Shown here: positions 43,727 through 46,578 of the stretch, piece after piece
Layout: every line of letters begins with the position of its first letter
Numbering within the stretch: position 1 is the first letter of the stretch
Assembly (NCBI RefSeq): GCF_905201705.1
Contig: NZ_CAJKOX010000036.1
Location: 1 to 46,578 of the forward strand
Source of the DNA: an uncultured Marvinbryantia sp.
Lineage (GTDB): Bacteria; Bacillota; Clostridia; Lachnospirales; Lachnospiraceae
Length of the DNA stretch: 46,578 nucleotides
Direction of reading: 5' to 3'
The notes under the pieces: generated by a model
Told to the model about the DNA's origin: nothing
What the model saw: only the letters and a program-made list of their open reading frames with translations
Database searches by the model: none
Position numbers and translations under genes: made by a program

Positions 43727-43741
43727 CTATGTATCATTCGC

Positions 43742-43768
43742 TTTAAGGTCACAATTTTTGACCTTAAA
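43742..43768. repeat. palindrome E, upstream of the ORF6N gene
   Basis: TTTAAGGTC and GACCTTAAA flank ACAATTTTT. The arms equal those of palindrome B, while the core has lost symmetry at one pair. Confidence 0.75.
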
Positions 43769-43836
43769 CACCTTTTCTCGACAACTCAATTATACCATGC
43801 GGCAGATTTTTTACCATATAATTCTGCAAAAGAAAA

Positions 43837-43859
43837 AGGGCAATCTTTTTGACTGCCCT
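43837..43859 (-). terminator. intrinsic terminator of the integrase
   Basis: On the minus strand AGGGCA and TGCCCT form a 6-bp stem with an 11-nt loop, followed by TTTTCTTTT. It lies 6 nt after the integrase stop. Confidence 0.6.
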
Positions 43860-43864
43860 CTTGG

Positions 43865-44547
43865 TTATAAATTTTTTGCCAACGATTTCAATAGTGCTGC
43901 CATTTCTGGATTGGCAAGCAGCTTGAGCAAAATTTCTTGGTCAGATTGTGCCGTTTCGGGTGTCTTTTCTTCCTGCGTTCCGCTGTCAGCAGGTGCGGCT
44001 TTCGTCTGGTAAAACTGCTCCTCAAACCGCTGTGCATTTAACCGCCTGTCATCGTCTATGATATAGGAATACACATCCGCCACCATCTTAACCTGTGCGT
44101 GTCCAGAGTCGCCCTGCACAGACTTCATATCTCCGCCGCCCCACTTCAACTTATAAGTGATGCTCGAATGTCGGAAGCTGTGAAATACCACGGGTGGTAA
44201 ATTTTGTACAATATGTCTATCATTCTCGGAGTTATGTCCCTTAACTTTATATCCCCTATTATTGGATTAATATAATTATTTATCAGACCCTTCTTTGATT
44301 GATATGTCGATAAAGACCATGCCTGTGTTCCATAAATAGAAACATAATCCTCCAGCAATTCTTTGATAGTCGTCGCATTTGGTCTTAAAAAATTTCCGAT
44401 ATTTTGCTTATATTCTATCTGGCTTTTTCGTATTTTTGCCTGTGAATAATTCTCACAGGTTTCCTATTTTTGCTTTCTGGTTCCATCAATATCTTTATAA
44501 TAATAAACAACCGAATATTTTCTTCCTCTCTTTACAATAGATGCCAT
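43865..44547 (-). pseudogene. tyrosine recombinase (integrase) with a stop codon and an internal deletion
   Basis: The ATG at 44547 with GGAGGAGG reads MASIVKRGRKYSVVYYYKDI, then TAG at codon 28 where Trp is expected. The frame continues through the arm-binding and core-binding parts (LLEDYVSIYGTQAW, YINPIIGDIKLRDITPR). At about 44200 it jumps, out of frame, to the C-terminus FHSFRHSSITYKLKW, GDSGHAQ and VADVYSYI, which carry the Arg, His and nucleophilic Tyr. About 150 residues of the catalytic domain are missing. The element that used this enzyme can no longer move by itself. Confidence 0.85.
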
Positions 44548-44597
44548 GTTCCTCCTCCTTTTTTAATCATAAAATGATAATATCAGCATACGTCTTT

Positions 44598-44652
44598 TAT
44601 TAGCAATATAACTATACCATTTTTATTAGCAGGAAGAACAATTCTATTAGCA
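44598..44652. repeat. three TATTAGCA direct repeats beside the integrase
   Basis: TATTAGCA occurs at 44598, 44624 and 44645, spaced 26 and 21 bp, between the integrase start and the tRNA fragment. Placement and periodicity suit arm-type binding sites of a tyrosine integrase. Confidence 0.55.
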
Positions 44653-44664
44653 GTTTTTGAAAAG

Positions 44665-44712
44665 AAAGAAACACCGAAAACTCTGGAACCACAGTGTTTC
44701 CGGCGTTTCTTT
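44665..44712. repeat. long imperfect hairpin next to the attachment site
   Basis: AAAGAAAC pairs with GTTTCTTT, and CCG with CGG, with further pairing inside. It ends 4 bp before the tRNA fragment. It may terminate transcription at the element's edge or serve recombination. Confidence 0.45.
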
Positions 44713-44716
44713 CAGC

Positions 44717-44757
44717 GTCGCTAAGAGGATTTGAACCTCCGGCCTACCGCTTAGGAG
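44717..44757 (-). other. 3' fragment of tRNA-Arg(CCU), likely attachment site
   Basis: On the minus strand the 41 nt match tRNA positions 32-72: anticodon loop CTCCTAA (anticodon CCU), the 3' anticodon strand GCGGT, variable loop AGGCC, T-arm GGAGG-TTCAAAT-CCTCT and acceptor strand TAGCGAC. The 5' half is absent: the bases before do not pair with the anticodon stem. Fragments beginning at the anticodon loop are the usual att cores of tRNA-targeting integrases. Confidence 0.75.
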
Positions 44758-45098
44758 AGCTCCAACCTATTGTCACTCTCTGTCAACCTGAGGTAAGGTA
44801 AACCCATATGGGACACTATATAAAACTGTTTCCGATTCAATTTGAGTTATTCTGAATACCCCCTCTGTCAAGCTCTGTAAAGCTCTGAAAGTTAGCTGAT
44901 TGTTTGCTCCAGCTAATAATTGGGGAATGCCTTGATATTACCATCGACATCTGTTATATGACCACCATGCTTCGTACGTTCGATCATGGTAAACAGTATT
45001 CAATTAAACTTTCCTATCGTAAGTACAAGATATTTTCTTGTCTATAAATAATATACCGCATACGAGACGGTTTGTCCATGCGTTTTTGACTGGTGAAT
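44758..45098. other. gene-free spacer between att fragment and AlbA_2 gene
   Basis: I see no intact gene in these 341 nt. One minus-strand frame near 44925-45000 reads TMIERTKHGGHITDVDGNIK, which could be a gene scrap, but it is short and has no start signal. The rest is A/T-rich with small direct repeats (AGCTCTGTAAAGCTCTGAAAG). Confidence 0.4.
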
Positions 45099-46517
45099 TT
45101 ATAGGATTTTCCAGTAACCATTTTTTCTTGCACCCTCTCGATAGAGTACTTTTTTTCCTTGTAAGACCTTTAAAATTCTTTGAATTTTTGATCTTGAAAA
45201 TCCAGATTTTGTAGCCATTTCTTTTTGACTTATTTGTGGATTCGATTTAATTATAGCCATTATTACTGCTTCATCTGAATTTAAAGATTCACTTAAAGAT
45301 TCACTTATTGATTCATTTATTGATTCATTTGAAGCTTTATTTGTATTATTCCGATACAGATTCACTCGAAAATCACCATCAAAATCAATAAGTTCTGGAT
45401 CAGGCAAACCATAGTCTCTGCATTCACGGAATATTCTTGGAATACCGGTTCCCCATTTTTCAATAATCTTCATGTATGCAAATGCATTTGCTATCGCCGG
45501 ATTTCTCGGTTTGGAGTATCCTTCTATCATTTTTTTGATTGAAACATTATTTAACAGCATTCCTGGTGAAGTAACTTCCAGACGATCATCAAATATTGCT
45601 ACTTGTATATTTCCAGGCTCTAGATAACTGCGGTGTGCGACAGCATTTGCTATCAGCTCTCGCACACTGTCAGTTGGTAATTCATATACATCCTGACGAT
45701 AAATGCCATGAATCTGCATTCCCATATTAATTTTTTCCAATACATATTGATAAGCTGCATCTACCTGATTTTGAATTGGACCATCAAATTCTCTTCGGTC
45801 TACAAAATATGCTCTGTCTTTTCCTTTAAAAAACCCACACTGTATAATCGGCTGCATCCGCAATTGTCCTGTTAGAAGAGCATATGCATTTGTTGGAAAT
45901 ATCTCTCCCTGAACTTCTGTTAATATTCCCCATGATAATAATGTGTTTTTTGTAATGTCTTTAATTTTTGCTTTTTCACTATCCTGCCACGTGTTCTTGA
46001 TGGCAGTTTCCTTCATGATCTTGCAAAGATTTTGAATATCTTCATCTGTAATCTGTAATTCTCTGCATGGCTCACTGTCAAAATATCGATTTTGACCTTC
46101 TAGAATTAACTCTTTCAGCATATATTCTTCTACTGGTCTTGTTGTCCCGGACACTCTCATATAAGTTCCTTCTATCATTCCTTCCGACTTTATATAATAC
46201 GGGCGCATCGCACCTGGAAGTATCTCAACAACAATGACTGTTCTATCATTTACGGTTTGTAATGTAACATCCGGTCTTATTCTCGGCTCACAGGAATCAG
46301 ATATCGCATTTGTAATAGCATCCATGGTTTTGAATATATTATCTTCATCCATTCCTACTATTTCTAATGTCTTATCATCAATGCCAAATACAATTTTACC
46401 ACCATTACCATTGGCAAAAGCAACCACTGTTTTCATGTATTTTTCACTCTTCTTAGGTACAGCAACTTTATATTCGATATTTTTAGATTCACCTGCAAAC
46501 AGACTTTCTTCTGCCAT
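45099..46517 (-). CDS. AlbA_2 (Schlafen-like) DNA-binding, ATPase-fold transcriptional regulator
   Basis: The 472-residue protein starts ESKNIEYKVAVPKKSEKYMK, the AlbA_2 signature, with VVAFANGNGGKIVFGID typical of that domain (about 1-130). A GHKL ATPase-like region follows (SVRELIANAVAHRSYLEPGN and RLEVTSPG), then WGTGIPRI. A serine/asparagine-rich linker with repeated SINESISESLSESLN precedes a winged helix (about 405-470, ISQKEMATKSGFSRSKIQRIL). GGGAGGGG lies before the ATG. The family is broad and associated with mobile regions and stress control. Targets are unknown. Confidence 0.85.
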   Translation of the reverse strand: MAEESLFAGESKNIEYKVAVPKKSEKYMKTVVAFANGNGGKIVFGIDDKTLEIVGMDEDNIFKTMDAITNAISDSCEPRIRPDVTLQTVNDRTVIVVEILPGAMRPYYIKSEGMIEGTYMRVSGTTRPVEEYMLKELILEGQNRYFDSEPCRELQITDEDIQNLCKIMKETAIKNTWQDSEKAKIKDITKNTLLSWGILTEVQGEIFPTNAYALLTGQLRMQPIIQCGFFKGKDRAYFVDRREFDGPIQNQVDAAYQYVLEKINMGMQIHGIYRQDVYELPTDSVRELIANAVAHRSYLEPGNIQVAIFDDRLEVTSPGMLLNNVSIKKMIEGYSKPRNPAIANAFAYMKIIEKWGTGIPRIFRECRDYGLPDPELIDFDGDFRVNLYRNNTNKASNESINESISESLSESLNSDEAVIMAIIKSNPQISQKEMATKSGFSRSKIQRILKVLQGKKVLYREGARKNGYWKIL

Positions 46518-46578
46518 AATACCCCTCCCTATAATGTCAAGTGATTTTTCCTTTAAAATAAAGGATTTTTCAAGTTTC

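Noticed and set aside
44717..44757. A functional tRNA gene
   Set aside because: Only positions 32-72 are present. The acceptor 5' strand, D-arm and 5' anticodon strand are missing.

Overview
The window looks like a chromosomal stretch from a Gram-positive anaerobe of the Clostridia, most likely the Lachnospiraceae. I infer this from moderate GC, strong GGAGG-type ribosome sites, ECF-type and DegV proteins, a dipeptide-type sialate/peptide transporter, and integrative-element debris of the kind common in that family. No rRNA gene or complete tRNA gene is present, so the assignment rests on protein character alone.

Region 1 (1-3470) holds a small HTH gene, two decayed genes (an ECF S-component and a short frameshifted ORF), an overlapping pair that looks like a GNAT toxin-antitoxin module, and a RimJ/RimL-type acetyltransferase. 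Region 2 (3469-12804) is a catabolic locus. A leftward operon encodes a substrate-binding protein, two permeases, two ATPases and an N-acetylneuraminate-lyase-like aldolase. It diverges from a rightward FadR-type GntR regulator and a flavoprotein. Two identical-pattern operators (TTTGTANTACAAA) sit just downstream of the two divergent promoters. The binding protein appears circularly permuted: its C-terminal lobe is encoded before its N-terminal lobe. Region 3 (12842-17491) is a redox/hydrolase cluster: a flavodoxin-like lipoprotein, two aldo/keto reductases, a LysR regulator and a secreted esterase. A short aldo/keto reductase remnant lies inside it. Region 4 (17794-21164) is an ECF sigma factor, a membrane protein and an ABC exporter whose permease carries a frameshift.

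Region 5 (21262-35070) is an accessory, defence-like island, all on the minus strand. It contains an SMC/OLD-like ATPase overlapping a TOPRIM-like protein, a RecQ helicase with a frameshifted tail, a Fic fragment, an AAA ATPase with a nuclease-like C-terminus, a pRiA4b ORF-3-like protein, and a compact WYL / HNH / methyltransferase operon. Fragments of XRE, SSB and HIRAN genes follow. An exact 18-bp direct repeat brackets the last 6.6 kb.

Region 6 (35597-41592) is an unusual candidate system. One operon encodes a very short MetK-like protein, a radical SAM enzyme, a DegV protein (frameshifted) and a DUF308 membrane protein. A divergent gene encodes a homologue of the radical SAM protein that lacks the cluster-binding cysteines. 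A TetR regulator lies convergent to that gene. Region 7 (41819-46517) is mobile-element debris: a truncated Fe-S/FAD oxidoreductase, an ORF6N gene surrounded by a family of 27-33 bp palindromes (one copy inside its own coding sequence), a broken tyrosine integrase, and a 41-nt tRNA-Arg(CCU) 3' fragment that is a likely attachment site. An AlbA_2-type gene closes the window.

At least five genes are broken by apparent single-base frameshifts. Some sit at homopolymers, so both real decay and consensus error remain possible.
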